Source of the DNA: an uncultured Eubacteriales bacterium
GTDB taxonomy: Bacteria > Bacillota > Clostridia > Oscillospirales > CAG-272
NCBI GenBank assembly: GCA_905201895.1
Contig: CAJKPX010000064.1
Span: forward strand, 1-12,957
Direction: 5' to 3'
Length of the DNA stretch: 12,957 nucleotides
The position numbers and the translations under genes were made by a program. Shown piece after piece: positions 1 through 7,291 of the stretch. The notes below the pieces were generated by a model. The model was not told the DNA's origin and made no database searches. It saw only the letters and a list, made by a program, of their open reading frames with translations. Numbering within the stretch: position 1 is the first letter of the stretch; each line of letters begins with the position of its first letter.

Positions 1-70
1 GGGGTAGCAGGATTCGGACCTACGAATGCCAGAGTCAAAGTCTGGTGCCTTACCGCTTGGCTATACCCCA
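1..70 (-). tRNA. tRNA-Gln (anticodon UUG), 3' end cut by window edge
   Basis: Read on the minus strand, the sequence begins TGGGGTATAGCC and folds as a tRNA. The acceptor stem is TGGGGTA against TACCCC. The D-arm has AAGCGGTAAGGC. The anticodon arm is CCAGA-CTTTGAC-TCTGG, which places UUG at the anticodon, and the T-arm is GTAGG-TCCGAAT-CCTGC. It closely matches the usual bacterial tRNA-Gln, including the weak U1-A72 first pair. The A72 partner, the discriminator base and any encoded CCA lie just outside the window, so the entry is partial at the 3' end. It reads CAA (and CAG by wobble). The gene has its own promoter about 30 bp upstream, and other tRNA genes may follow beyond the left edge. 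Confidence 0.96.
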
Positions 71-100
71 ATATTCACATTATTTCTTTTCAACGTTCCA

Positions 101-129
101 ATTATACCACATGTTTTCTCGTCTGTCAA
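101..129 (-). promoter_or_regulatory. Consensus extended -10 promoter of tRNA-Gln
   Basis: On the minus strand, TTGACA (129-124) and TATAAT (106-101) are separated by exactly 17 bp, with TGG directly before the -10 box. This is a perfect sigma-A/sigma-70 promoter plus an extended -10. Transcription should start near position 94 and give a leader of about 24 nt before the mature tRNA. The fit to consensus agrees with the high output expected of a tRNA gene. Confidence 0.88.
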
Positions 130-202
130 GTCTTTTCTTTTGCTCTTTTCGTTTTTCTTTCCATTTTTTGTTGACTTTTTCCGAGCAATCATGCACTTTG
201 GA

Positions 203-231
203 TTGACAAATACGCGAAAATTGTGTATAAT
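203..231 (+). promoter_or_regulatory. Consensus promoter of the M29 aminopeptidase gene
   Basis: TTGACA (203-208) and TATAAT (226-231) are both perfect and spaced 17 bp apart. The start site should fall near 238, leaving a short leader of about 40 nt before the ATG at 281. It is divergent from the tRNA promoter, with about 75 bp between the two -35 boxes. No operator-like palindrome is evident between them, so the peptidase may be expressed constitutively. Confidence 0.85.
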
Positions 232-280
232 AATATGTGGTTATTTTTTGAACGATCTCTTGAAAGGATGAATAAAAAAC

Positions 281-1507
281 ATGAAAAAAACAGTTTTGAG
301 AAAATACGCAAAGCTCATCGCCGTGATGGGCGCAAACGTGAAAAAAGGGCAGGACGTTGAAATTTGGGCAAGCCTCGATCAGCCCGAATTCGTGAAAATG
401 GTTGTTGAGGAGTGCTATGCGCTCGGCGCACGCAAGGTGACCGTTGAGTGGAGCTATCAGCCTATCACCAAGATCAATCAGAAGAAGCGCAGCCTCGCAA
501 CGCTTTCCAAGATGGAGGATTGGGAGGTTGCCAAGCTCAAGCATCAGAGCGAGACCCTCTCCGTTCGCATCTACCTCGAGTCCGACGATCCCGACGGTCT
601 CAAGGGTGTCAATCAGGCAAAGCTCTCCAAGGCATCGCAGGCTCGCTACAAGATCATCAAGCCCTACCGCGATGCAATGGAGAACAAGTATCAGTGGTGC
701 ATCGCTGCCGTTCCGGGTGCCGCATGGGCGAAAAAAATCTTCCCCGGTGAAACCCGTTCGCGCGCAATGGAAAAGCTCTGGGAAGCCATTCTCTACACCT
801 CTCGCGTGGACGAGGACCCCGTTGCCGCATGGCAGGCTCACAACGCCGATCTGCAGTCGCGTTGCGATTACCTCAACAGCCTCGGCATTGAAACGCTCGA
901 ATATCATTCGGCAAACGGCACCGATTTCCGCGTTGGCATGATCGAGGATGCGCTCTTTATGGGCGGCTCCGAGGTGACGCAGGGAAGCGGCATCGAGTTC
1001 AATCCCAACATTCCCTCCGAGGAGGTATTCATTTCTCCCATGAGAGGTGTTGCCGAGGGTCTTGTGGTTGCTTCCAAGCCGCTCTCCTACCGCGGCGAGC
1101 TGATTGAAAACTTCTCGATCCGCTTCGAAGGCGGTAAAGCAGTTGAGGTTCATGCCGAAAAGAACGAGGACCTGCTCCGCGAGATGATCTCGATGGACGA
1201 GGGTGCTGCATATCTCGGTGAGTGTGCGCTCGTTCCCTACGACAGCCCCATCCGCAACTCCGAAATTCTGTTCTACAACACGCTTTTCGACGAAAATGCT
1301 GCTTGCCATCTCGCTCTCGGCTTCGGCTTTACCAACACCATCAAGGATTACGACAAATACACCATGCAGGAATGCATCGCAAAGGGCGTAAACGATTCGA
1401 TGATCCACGTCGACTTCATGATCGGAACCGCCGATCTCTCAATTACCGCCATCACCCGTGACGGTAAGCGCGTCCCCATCTTTGCCAACGGCAACTGGGC
1501 ATTTTGA
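281..1507 (+). CDS. Aminopeptidase, M29 (AmpS/PepS/aminopeptidase T) family
   Basis: Cytosolic metallo-aminopeptidase that removes N-terminal residues from peptides. At 408 aa it has the usual length of the M29 family. No signal peptide or membrane segment is present. The family metal-binding acids and histidines are all recognisable: the NIPSEEVF block (E247/E248), LGE (E314), the ENAACHLALG block (H343) and IHVDFMIG (H376, D378). M29 enzymes usually bind two metal ions (Co, Zn or Mg) and have broad specificity, so the preferred substrate cannot be read here. The start is the ATG at 281, with AAAGGA 12 nt upstream. The gene has its own consensus promoter and appears monocistronic. Together with pepT downstream it suggests a peptide-scavenging locus, although a 270-bp repeat-rich gap separates the two. 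Confidence 0.95.
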   Translation: MKKTVLRKYAKLIAVMGANVKKGQDVEIWASLDQPEFVKMVVEECYALGARKVTVEWSYQPITKINQKKRSLATLSKMEDWEVAKLKHQSETLSVRIYLESDDPDGLKGVNQAKLSKASQARYKIIKPYRDAMENKYQWCIAAVPGAAWAKKIFPGETRSRAMEKLWEAILYTSRVDEDPVAAWQAHNADLQSRCDYLNSLGIETLEYHSANGTDFRVGMIEDALFMGGSEVTQGSGIEFNPNIPSEEVFISPMRGVAEGLVVASKPLSYRGELIENFSIRFEGGKAVEVHAEKNEDLLREMISMDEGAAYLGECALVPYDSPIRNSEILFYNTLFDENAACHLALGFGFTNTIKDYDKYTMQECIAKGVNDSMIHVDFMIGTADLSITAITRDGKRVPIFANGNWAF

Positions 1508-1519
1508 GTGAGAGTAGGA

Positions 1520-1600
1520 GTGGTTTGCGGGGGAAGGGGAGCTTTTGAAAAAGCTCCGCCTTCCCCCGCGCCCCCATCCCCGCAAAACTTTTCAAGAAAA
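1520..1600. repeat. Long GC-rich stem-loop, probable dispersed intergenic repeat
   Basis: The left arm (1527-1546) and right arm (1549-1569) form an almost perfect 20-bp stem with one bulged G at 1558. The base is GCGGGGGAAGG against CCTTCCCCCGC and the top is GGAGCTTTT against AAAAGCTCC. A second CCCCGCAAA copy just downstream can pair instead with TTTGCGGGG at 1524-1532, and CTTTTC-AA-GAAAAG makes a further small hairpin. No T-tract directly follows the main stem, so it is not a textbook terminator, though it lies 20 bp after the aminopeptidase stop and could slow or end transcription. Its composition is unlike the flanking genes and resembles dispersed palindromic elements seen between genes in some Clostridia. 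That resemblance is from memory and was not searched. Confidence 0.6.
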
Positions 1601-1675
1601 GGGAATAGATGGCTATTTGAACTGCATTCTTAAAGGGGATCGGTTTTGCTCAATCCCACAGCGCAGTCTGTTCCC

Positions 1676-1735
1676 GTGGGTCATCCTGAACCTAAAGCGC
1701 TTGCGCTTTTGCGTGCTGAAGGACCTTGACTCTTT
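1676..1735. repeat. Possible second intergenic repeat module with a 7-bp palindrome
   Basis: The segment has the layout GGGTCATCCTGAAC, then a perfect inverted repeat AAAGCGC-TT-GCGCTTT (1694-1709), then GTGCTGAAGGACCTTGAC. This recalls the common 'CATCCTGAGC...GAAGGATCT' type of dispersed intergenic repeat found in many bacterial genomes, here diverged. Together with the stem-loop at 1520-1600 it fills most of the 273-bp gap between the two peptidase genes. No convincing coding sequence or promoter for pepT was found in the gap. A TTGACT at 1726 has no -10 partner at a proper distance. Confidence 0.35.
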
Positions 1736-1780
1736 TTCCAAAACACCCCGCTTTGAAAAATAAACGAACGGAGAAACAAC

Positions 1781-2992
1781 ATGAACGTAACAGAGCGTTT
1801 TTTGAAATACGTGAGCTTTGACACACGCTCCGACGAAAACAGCACCACCGTGCCGAGCACCGATCGACAAAAGCTGCTTGGTGCGTATCTGGCAGAGGAA
1901 TTGGCGTCGATCGGTCTTTCCAACGCGCACATGGACGAATACGGCTACGTTTACGCCCACCTTCCCGCAACGGCGGGTAAGGAGCATCTGCCCGTGCTCG
2001 GTTTGATCGCGCACATGGACACCTCTCCCGATGCCTCGGGTGCCAACGTCTCCCCTCGGATCGTCACCTACACGGGCGGCGACATTCCGCTCGGTGAGAG
2101 CGGCGAGGTGATCGAGGTGTCGCTTTTTCCGTCGCTTTCTCGCTATATTGGACAGGAGCTGATCGTAACCGACGGCACCACCCTGCTCGGCGCTGACGAT
2201 AAGGCTGGACTTGCCGAGATTGTGACTGCTTGCGAGTATTTGATCTCACATCCCGAGATCGCGCACGGACCGATCGCGATTGGTTTTACTCCCGACGAGG
2301 AGATCGGCTGCGGTGCAGATCATTTCGATCTGCAGGGCTTTGGCGCGTCGGTTGCCTACACGGTTGACGGCGGTGAGCTTGGCGAGATCGAATATGAAAA
2401 CTTCAATGCGGCGTCTGCAAAACTGACCGTAAAGGGCGTGAACATCCACCCCGGATCGGCAAAGGGACGCATGAAAAACGCGGCTCTGATGGCAACCGAG
2501 TTCATTTCCATGATGCCGCCGCTCGAGATACCCGCACACACCGAGGGCTACGAGGGCTTCTATCACGTGCACGATATGCAGGGCTGTGAGAGTGAAGCTA
2601 CGGTTTCCATGCTCATCCGCGACCATGATCGCGCATCCTTTGAGGCGCGCAAGGCGTTTCTCTATGACCTGGTTGAGCGCTGCAATGAGAAATTCGGCGG
2701 TGCGTATTGCTCGATCGAGATCCGCGACAGCTACTACAACATGAAAGAGAAAATCCTGCCGCACATGGAGCTGATCGAGAACGCCAAGGCGGCAATGCTG
2801 GCGGTTGGTGTGGAGCCCGAGATCGTTCCGATTCGCGGCGGCACCGACGGTGCGCGTCTTTCCTACGAGGGACTGCCTTGTCCCAATCTTTGCACGGGTG
2901 GCGCGAATTTCCATGGCGTGCACGAGTTCATTCCTGTCAATGCGCTTTGCAAAATGGTGGAGGTTCTGGTGCATCTTGCTTCGACCGATTAA
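1781..2992 (+). CDS. pepT: Peptidase T (tripeptide aminopeptidase, M20B)
   Basis: Cytosolic zinc peptidase that removes the N-terminal residue from tripeptides. At 403 aa it is nearly the same length as characterised PepT, and the active-site residues fall at almost the same numbers: H78 and D80 in GLIAHMDTSPD, D140 in LLGADDKAG, E173/E174 in TPDEEIGCGADHF, D196 in YTVDGGELGEIEYE, and H378 in GANFHGVHEF. The dimerisation/lid domain lies at about 207-320 and contains NIHPGSAKGRMKNA, a hallmark of PepT. The start is the ATG at 1781 with GGAG 7 nt upstream. No clear promoter was seen, so it may depend on read-through from the aminopeptidase gene or on a non-consensus promoter inside the repeat-rich gap. 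No terminator is visible after it. Confidence 0.97.
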   Translation: MNVTERFLKYVSFDTRSDENSTTVPSTDRQKLLGAYLAEELASIGLSNAHMDEYGYVYAHLPATAGKEHLPVLGLIAHMDTSPDASGANVSPRIVTYTGGDIPLGESGEVIEVSLFPSLSRYIGQELIVTDGTTLLGADDKAGLAEIVTACEYLISHPEIAHGPIAIGFTPDEEIGCGADHFDLQGFGASVAYTVDGGELGEIEYENFNAASAKLTVKGVNIHPGSAKGRMKNAALMATEFISMMPPLEIPAHTEGYEGFYHVHDMQGCESEATVSMLIRDHDRASFEARKAFLYDLVERCNEKFGGAYCSIEIRDSYYNMKEKILPHMELIENAKAAMLAVGVEPEIVPIRGGTDGARLSYEGLPCPNLCTGGANFHGVHEFIPVNALCKMVEVLVHLASTD

Positions 2993-3013
2993 CCACAAAA
3001 GCGACTTTGCCTA

Positions 3014-3042
3014 TTGCTTTCTGTGCGAAAATATGGTACAAT
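3014..3042 (+). promoter_or_regulatory. Extended -10 promoter of the glycosyltransferase gene
   Basis: TTGCTT (3014-3019) and TACAAT (3037-3042) are 17 bp apart, with TGG directly before the -10 box. The predicted start is near 3049, about 48 nt before the GTG start of the glycosyltransferase. Its presence suggests that this gene is transcribed separately from pepT. Confidence 0.72.
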
Positions 3043-3096
3043 AGACCCATGACGCCACACCGCGTCTGAAAAAACATCAATGGAGGAATTTTCGCA

Positions 3097-4455
3097 GTGC
3101 ATCCCGTCTTGCTTGTTTGTAATATCATCGCAACGGTGCTCGGCGTGCTTTACGCCTACCGCGCGATTTTCGTTGTGATCGGGCTCTTTTGGACGAAAAA
3201 ATACGAGCCTGCAAAAAAGAATCATCGCTATGCCATTGTGATCGCAGCCAGAAACGAGGAGGCGGTGATTGGAAATCTGCTCAAGAGCATCCGCATGCAG
3301 GATTATCCCGCCGAATGTCTGACCACCTTTGTGGTAGCCGACAACTGCACCGATGCAACCGCGCGTGTGGTGCGTGAGCAGGGTGCCGTTTGCTACGAGC
3401 GCTTTGACACCGAGCATTGCACCAAGGGCTATGCGCTTCAATTTCTGTTTGAGCAGATCGAGCGCGACTACGGTCGCGAGAGCTTTGACGCCTATATTAT
3501 TTTCGACGCCGACAATTTGCTCAAGCACGATTACATCAGCCGCATGAACGATGCCTTTGACGCGGGCGAGCAGGTTGTGGTCTCCTACCGCAACACCAAA
3601 AATCTCGGCGACGGATGGATTTCCGCGGGATACGCGCTTCATTGGCTGCGCACCTGCCGCCTCGAGCATTGCGGACGCTCGGTGTTCGGGATTTCGGGAC
3701 GTATTCAGGGAACGGGCGTGCTCTTTTCCAACAAATACGTGCGCGACGGCTGGAATTACACCTCGCTCACCGAGGATCGCGCATTTTCGTCCGACATCGT
3801 TGCCGCAGGCGATTCGATCGCCTATCAGCACGAGGCGCAGTTCTATGACGAGCAGCCCACCTCGCTTTTTATTGCCATGCGTCAGCGTTTGCGTTGGGCA
3901 AAGGGCAATTTGCAGGCGTTCACCGAAACGGGAGGCAAGCTCTTTCTCGGAATTTTCCGAAAGCGCGGGGCAGTGAGAAAAATCTCCTGCTACGATATGC
4001 TTCTGTTCAATCTGCCGAGCAGCGTGGTCACCATTCCCGCAAAGCTCGTGGAGGCGGTGATGATCGTGGTTCTGGCGATCACGAGCAGAGAGCCCTCGCC
4101 TGCGTGGTATGCGCTCCTGTTTCAAATCATTCAAATTCTGATATTTGAGCACTTTACTGCGATCCCGCTCGCATGGCTCACCTTTATCGCCGAGCGTCGG
4201 CGTATGGTCCGCCTGCGCTGGTATCAGTATATTTGGTATTCGCTCATGTTCCCGATCTTTGGCATGATCGGTGACGTTGCCATGCTCCTGGCGGTGTTCG
4301 TCAAGGTGAGCTGGAAGCCGATCCCGCACCGCGCAGCCATCGCGATCGAGCAGCTGGAGGATGGGGGAGAGGATGCCTCCGCCGCAGAGGGAGACCCGCG
4401 TGAGGAAGCTCCCACTGAAAAGGACGGGCAGCGCGAGCCGGCGCAGAAAAAATAA
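3097..4455 (+). CDS. Membrane-bound family 2 glycosyltransferase (synthase type)
   Basis: 452-aa GT2 enzyme of the kind that makes or extends surface polysaccharide from a nucleotide sugar on the cytosolic face of the membrane. An N-terminal membrane helix (about 5-30) is followed by the GT-A domain (about 45-280). All four signature motifs are present: D82 in ADNCTD, the DxD motif in FDADN (D137, D139), TED (225-227) and QRLRW (263-267). Membrane segments follow at about 303-330, 337-362 and 378-403. The set of D, DxD, TED and QxxRW is typical of processive synthases such as cellulose or hyaluronan synthases, but the product cannot be told. An unusual tail (about 417-452) is rich in Glu, Asp, Lys and Gln and probably disordered. 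The start is the GTG at 3097, with GGAGG 10 nt upstream. No other polysaccharide genes are adjacent. Confidence 0.88.
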   Translation: MHPVLLVCNIIATVLGVLYAYRAIFVVIGLFWTKKYEPAKKNHRYAIVIAARNEEAVIGNLLKSIRMQDYPAECLTTFVVADNCTDATARVVREQGAVCYERFDTEHCTKGYALQFLFEQIERDYGRESFDAYIIFDADNLLKHDYISRMNDAFDAGEQVVVSYRNTKNLGDGWISAGYALHWLRTCRLEHCGRSVFGISGRIQGTGVLFSNKYVRDGWNYTSLTEDRAFSSDIVAAGDSIAYQHEAQFYDEQPTSLFIAMRQRLRWAKGNLQAFTETGGKLFLGIFRKRGAVRKISCYDMLLFNLPSSVVTIPAKLVEAVMIVVLAITSREPSPAWYALLFQIIQILIFEHFTAIPLAWLTFIAERRRMVRLRWYQYIWYSLMFPIFGMIGDVAMLLAVFVKVSWKPIPHRAAIAIEQLEDGGEDASAAEGDPREEAPTEKDGQREPAQKK

Positions 4456-4460
4456 ATAAG

Positions 4461-4498
4461 ACGTCGACCCATGCGTTTTGCATGAGTCGACGTTTTTT
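4461..4498. terminator. Bidirectional rho-independent terminator
   Basis: ACGTCGAC (4461-4468) pairs with GTCGACGT (4486-4493), and CATGC (4470-4474) with GCATG (4480-4484), around a GTTTT loop with one C/A mismatch. Six T's (4493-4498) follow on the plus strand. The A-rich run at 4447-4459 gives a T-rich tail on the minus strand. It lies between the convergent glycosyltransferase and regulator genes and can serve both. Confidence 0.9.
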
Positions 4499-4512
4499 GT
4501 ATACTGTGTAGC

Positions 4513-5163
4513 TTATACAATCCCATCGCGCAAACGGTAGCCCTTGCCGTATTCGTTGACGATGAGCGGACGAGGATCAATCTCGGCGGCATGGCGATTG
4601 ATGCGCGCGATCATCACCGAAACGTTTTCGATGCGTTGCTCGCCGTCCACGTAGCAGATGTCTGCAATATCGTCGATTGAGGTCAGGCGAGGGGAGCGGT
4701 AGAACAGAAAACGCAGGATTTTGTGCTCCTGCACCGAGAGCGGTAACAGGTAGCCCATGTATCGCGTTTGATGGCGGTCACCGTTGACGAGGAGCGAGAA
4801 GGTGGAGAGCTGCTCGGTTCGCATGCCGCAATTGACGCGTGCAAACTCAAGCATTTCATCAAACAGGGCGTCGCTTTTGCCCACGTCGCGGAAGATGCGG
4901 ATCGCGGGCATATCGGGCACGCTCAATGGAGGAACAATTGCGGCGATCGGCATGTCGGGGTAGGTTTCGTGGAGCACGCGACTGAGGCGTTCTCCTGTGC
5001 CGAGGTTGGGGATGCAGTCCACGATCACGCCGCCCGTATCCTTTTCTCTGCAATAAAACTCTGCAACCTCGGGGTGGCACAGATAAAAGAACACACCCTT
5101 TGCATGAAAACGCACGGCGAAGCGTTGAAACCAAGCCGTGCGTTCCGTGATAAAAACAAGCAT
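4513..5163 (-). CDS. Atypical OmpR/PhoB-type winged-helix regulator with pseudo-receiver
   Basis: 216-aa protein with response-regulator architecture. The C-terminal part (about 138-213) is a Trans_reg_C winged helix: LPLSVQEHKILRFLF, then the recognition region around ENVSVMIARINRHA, then the wing VNEYGKGYRL. The N-terminal part (about 1-108) resembles a receiver. D49 in GGVIVDCIPN sits where the phospho-accepting Asp would be, and K96 is a candidate for the conserved lysine. The acidic pair that normally follows strand 1 is missing (ITERT instead of a VDDE-like motif), so ordinary Mg-dependent phosphorylation is doubtful. No histidine kinase is nearby. The ATG is 2 bp after the stop of the cyclophilin gene without a clear Shine-Dalgarno, suggesting translational coupling. 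The receiver assignment is by pattern only; the DNA-binding domain is firm. Confidence 0.8.
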   Translation of the reverse strand: MLVFITERTAWFQRFAVRFHAKGVFFYLCHPEVAEFYCREKDTGGVIVDCIPNLGTGERLSRVLHETYPDMPIAAIVPPLSVPDMPAIRIFRDVGKSDALFDEMLEFARVNCGMRTEQLSTFSLLVNGDRHQTRYMGYLLPLSVQEHKILRFLFYRSPRLTSIDDIADICYVDGEQRIENVSVMIARINRHAAEIDPRPLIVNEYGKGYRLRDGIV

Positions 5164-5165
5164 GC

Positions 5166-5957
5166 TTATTTTGCTACCGTTACAAAGGTTGCGTAGTTGA
5201 TGGTAACGGGGTTCTTGGGCGAGGAAACCTCGTCGCCGCCCTCAGGCAGAACAACCTCGGTTGCTGCGATGCCGTCAACCGTATTCATACCGTAAACCAC
5301 GTATCCGAAGGATGCGTATTTCTTATCCAGATCGGTGTAGTTTTGATGCATGATAAAGAATTGGCAGGAACCCGAGTCGTAGCTGTCGCCGCGGCGAGCC
5401 ATCGAAACAACACCGCGCACGTGCGAGAGGTTGTTCTCAAAGCCGTTGTTGGTCATCTCACCCTTGATGGGGGTCGAGGAACCGGTGCCCGTTCCCTTAG
5501 GGTCACCGCCTTGGATCATGAAGCCGGAAACCACGCGGTGGAAGGTCAAGCCGTCATAAAATTTCGATTTCACGAGCGATTGGAAGTTTGCCACCGTTTT
5601 GGGGGCAACGTTGGCGTAAAGGCGAATGATCACGTCGCCGGTTTGTTCCACTCCGTTCTTGTCGGTGTAGGTGATGTTGAGCAGCACGTGATCGGTTACA
5701 TCGGTGGTTTTGGTGCATTGCTCCATCGTTACAGCCGACATATCCAGCTCGCTCATCTGCGGCGCCACGCGCGGCTTCGAGAGAGAGGCGATTGCAATCG
5801 GAACTGCCACGATCACCAAAATAATGGCGATCGACGCAATGATGATCTGCCAAAGCAGACGGCTTTGCTTCTTTTGGCGCTCGATCGCCTCACGGCGGCG
5901 AGCCTCCTGATATTTTCTCATTTCTGCGGCTTGTTGCGCCTTTGATAATTTTCCCAT
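5166..5957 (-). CDS. Membrane-anchored cyclophilin-type peptidyl-prolyl cis-trans isomerase
   Basis: 263 aa. A highly charged cytosolic start (1-34, many Lys, Arg, Gln and Glu) leads into one hydrophobic helix (about 35-59), and the cyclophilin domain (about 95-258) follows. This predicts a type II anchor with the enzyme outside the membrane, where it would help exported proteins fold by isomerising X-Pro bonds. Catalytic motifs are visible: FHRVVSGFMIQGGDP (139-153, with R141 and Q149 matching human cyclophilin A R55 and Q63) and QFFI (199-202). The positions of cyclophilin A W121 and H126 appear to be D209 and Y214, so low cyclosporin sensitivity is expected. The start is the ATG at 5957 with AAAGGG 7 nt upstream and a good promoter. 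There is no lipobox. The regulator gene follows after 2 bp. Confidence 0.94.
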   Translation of the reverse strand: MGKLSKAQQAAEMRKYQEARRREAIERQKKQSRLLWQIIIASIAIILVIVAVPIAIASLSKPRVAPQMSELDMSAVTMEQCTKTTDVTDHVLLNITYTDKNGVEQTGDVIIRLYANVAPKTVANFQSLVKSKFYDGLTFHRVVSGFMIQGGDPKGTGTGSSTPIKGEMTNNGFENNLSHVRGVVSMARRGDSYDSGSCQFFIMHQNYTDLDKKYASFGYVVYGMNTVDGIAATEVVLPEGGDEVSSPKNPVTINYATFVTVAK

Positions 5958-5990
5958 ATTTGAGCCCTTTCTTTTTTGTTCATCTCTGTT

Positions 5991-6019
5991 ATTGTATCAA
6001 AAAAAGCTGTATTTGTCAA
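5991..6019 (-). promoter_or_regulatory. Extended -10 promoter of the cyclophilin-regulator operon
   Basis: On the minus strand, TTGACA (6019-6014) and TACAAT (5996-5991) are 17 bp apart, with TGA before the -10 box. Transcription should start near 5984, giving a leader of about 27 nt to the ATG at 5957. Confidence 0.82.
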
Positions 6020-6082
6020 GAAAAAAAGGGGAGTTGAGAAATAATTTACAATTCTTTCGGATATGATAGATACTGATAGAGA

Positions 6083-6089
6083 GGGAGGT
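6083..6089 (+). promoter_or_regulatory. Ribosome binding site that fixes the ytvI start
   Basis: GGGAGGT lies 7 nt before the ATG at 6097. An in-frame GTG at 6088 overlaps this Shine-Dalgarno sequence and cannot be the start it serves, so the protein begins MGELSWQR. Confidence 0.85.
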
Positions 6090-6096
6090 GGACAAA

Positions 6097-7185
6097 ATGG
6101 GCGAGCTTTCATGGCAGCGGGTAGCTTCGATCCTTTTTTGCCTGATTGGCGGAGGCGTGCTTCTGTATTACGCCTTCCGTACGGCTTTGCCGATCCTCCT
6201 GCCGTTTTTGGTTGGGTGGGGCATCTCGTTGCTCATTCGCCCTTTGGCAAAAAGGCTTTCGTATCGCACAAAAATTCCGCTCAAGGTCAGTAGCGTGATC
6301 TTGCTTGTTCTGTTCGTTGGCGGTGCGCTTTCGCTCATCCTTCTCGCTACGAGTCGCTTGCTCTCCGAGCTTGGACATCTGCTCGACCGTCTGCTCGCCG
6401 ATGGCTTTGATCCGGGGCATGTGCTTGACCGCGCAGCCGCTTTTCTGCAGGGGCTTGGTGAGCGCTTCGGGCTTTCCGATCGGTTTGGCGACGGTGCCAC
6501 GGGGGAGGTAATGCATGCGCGACTTTCGGAGTGGCTCACCAATCAAGCCGATCGCCTTCTTACGTCGCTTGCTTCCGAAATTCCGCGCCTGATCGGAGCC
6601 CTTTTCGCCGCGTTGCCTCGCCTGTTTCTGGTCACGGTTGTCACAGCAATCTCGGGCGTGTATTTTTGCATGGACGGCGAGCGTATCACGGCGGCTCTGG
6701 CTGAACATCTGCCCGCGTCCATCCGTCGGCGTCTCCCTGCATGGAGATCGGCGACGCGACGCATTTCATGGCGCTATCTGCGCGCCTATCTGCTCCTGAC
6801 GTTCCTGACCTTTGCCGAGCTGCTCATCGGCTTTTCAATCCTCGGCATTGATTATGCCTTTCTTCTGGCTCTGCTGGTGGCGATCGTGGACCTGCTTCCC
6901 GTGCTTGGCGTTGGCACGGTTCTTCTTCCGTGGGCACTGATCCTGCTTTTGCAGCGTCACTTCTATCTTGGCTTTGGTTTGCTCATTCTCTATGCCGCCT
7001 GCCTGCTTCTGCGTCAGATTCTCGAGCCGCGATTGGTGGGAAAAAGCTTGGGGCTTCACCCCCTTCTGACGCTTCTCGCAAGCTATGCGGGATGGTGTTT
7101 GCTCGGTATTCGCGGGATGATCCTCGCGCCGCTCCTTGCCGTGCTCTGCAAAAGTCTGCTTCGCTCGTTCAACGCGCCCGAATAA
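6097..7185 (+). CDS. ytvI: AI-2E family permease, YtvI-like sporulation integral membrane protein
   Basis: 362-aa polytopic membrane protein. Hydrophobic segments lie at about 8-47 (two helices), 63-87, 162-190, 230-250, 253-285, 290-306 and 318-355. The middle part (about 90-160) is soluble and helical. The C-terminal half carries AI-2E family hallmarks: AIVDLLPVLGVGT (262-274) and RQILEPRLVGKSLGLHPL (306-323). This pattern is closest in my memory to YtvI, a membrane protein conserved in endospore formers and linked to sporulation; its transported substrate is not established. The best-known AI-2E members export autoinducer-2 or act as Na+/H+ antiporters, so the exact name is less certain than the family. 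It is divergent from the cyclophilin operon. No good sigma-A promoter was found in front of it, which would fit a sporulation sigma factor but does not prove it. Confidence 0.86.
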   Translation: MGELSWQRVASILFCLIGGGVLLYYAFRTALPILLPFLVGWGISLLIRPLAKRLSYRTKIPLKVSSVILLVLFVGGALSLILLATSRLLSELGHLLDRLLADGFDPGHVLDRAAAFLQGLGERFGLSDRFGDGATGEVMHARLSEWLTNQADRLLTSLASEIPRLIGALFAALPRLFLVTVVTAISGVYFCMDGERITAALAEHLPASIRRRLPAWRSATRRISWRYLRAYLLLTFLTFAELLIGFSILGIDYAFLLALLVAIVDLLPVLGVGTVLLPWALILLLQRHFYLGFGLLILYAACLLLRQILEPRLVGKSLGLHPLLTLLASYAGWCLLGIRGMILAPLLAVLCKSLLRSFNAPE

Positions 7186-7291
7186 CTGTATTTTTTGGGA
7201 AGGGAGCATCGCGGTGAGACGGAAGCGAGGTCAACCTACTATAAAGTATGTGAATTTTTTTTGACCAATCGAAAAAAGTCGCGCAAAGCGG

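Noticed and set aside
80..1408. A 442-codon open frame on the minus strand across the aminopeptidase gene
   Set aside because: It is the mirror of a strongly supported M29 gene, shows no family motif, and would run over both divergent promoters. It results from codon bias.
1527..1569. The strong stem-loop as a simple rho-independent terminator
   Set aside because: It lacks a T-run directly after the stem, being followed by GCGCCCCCATCC, so it is listed as a repeat that may only incidentally affect transcription.
1545..1763. A 72-codon open frame in the gap between the two peptidase genes
   Set aside because: It reads through the stem-loop and repeat segments, has no ribosome binding site and no recognisable domain.
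3049..3069. Six-codon open frame ATG...TGA ahead of the glycosyltransferase, considered as a leader peptide
   Set aside because: It has no ribosome binding site, it starts almost at the predicted transcription start, and no attenuator hairpin follows.
2989..4329. A 446-codon minus-strand open frame opposite the glycosyltransferase
   Set aside because: The plus-strand frame has all GT2 motifs. The opposite frame is a low-complexity, His/Arg-rich shadow without ribosome binding site or domains.
6034..6077. Possible promoter for ytvI (TTGAGA or TTTACA with TATGAT or TAGATA; also ATA/GATATGAT resembling a sporulation sigma-E site)
   Set aside because: No pair of boxes has both a good match and proper spacing for sigma-A, and the sporulation-type match is only partial.
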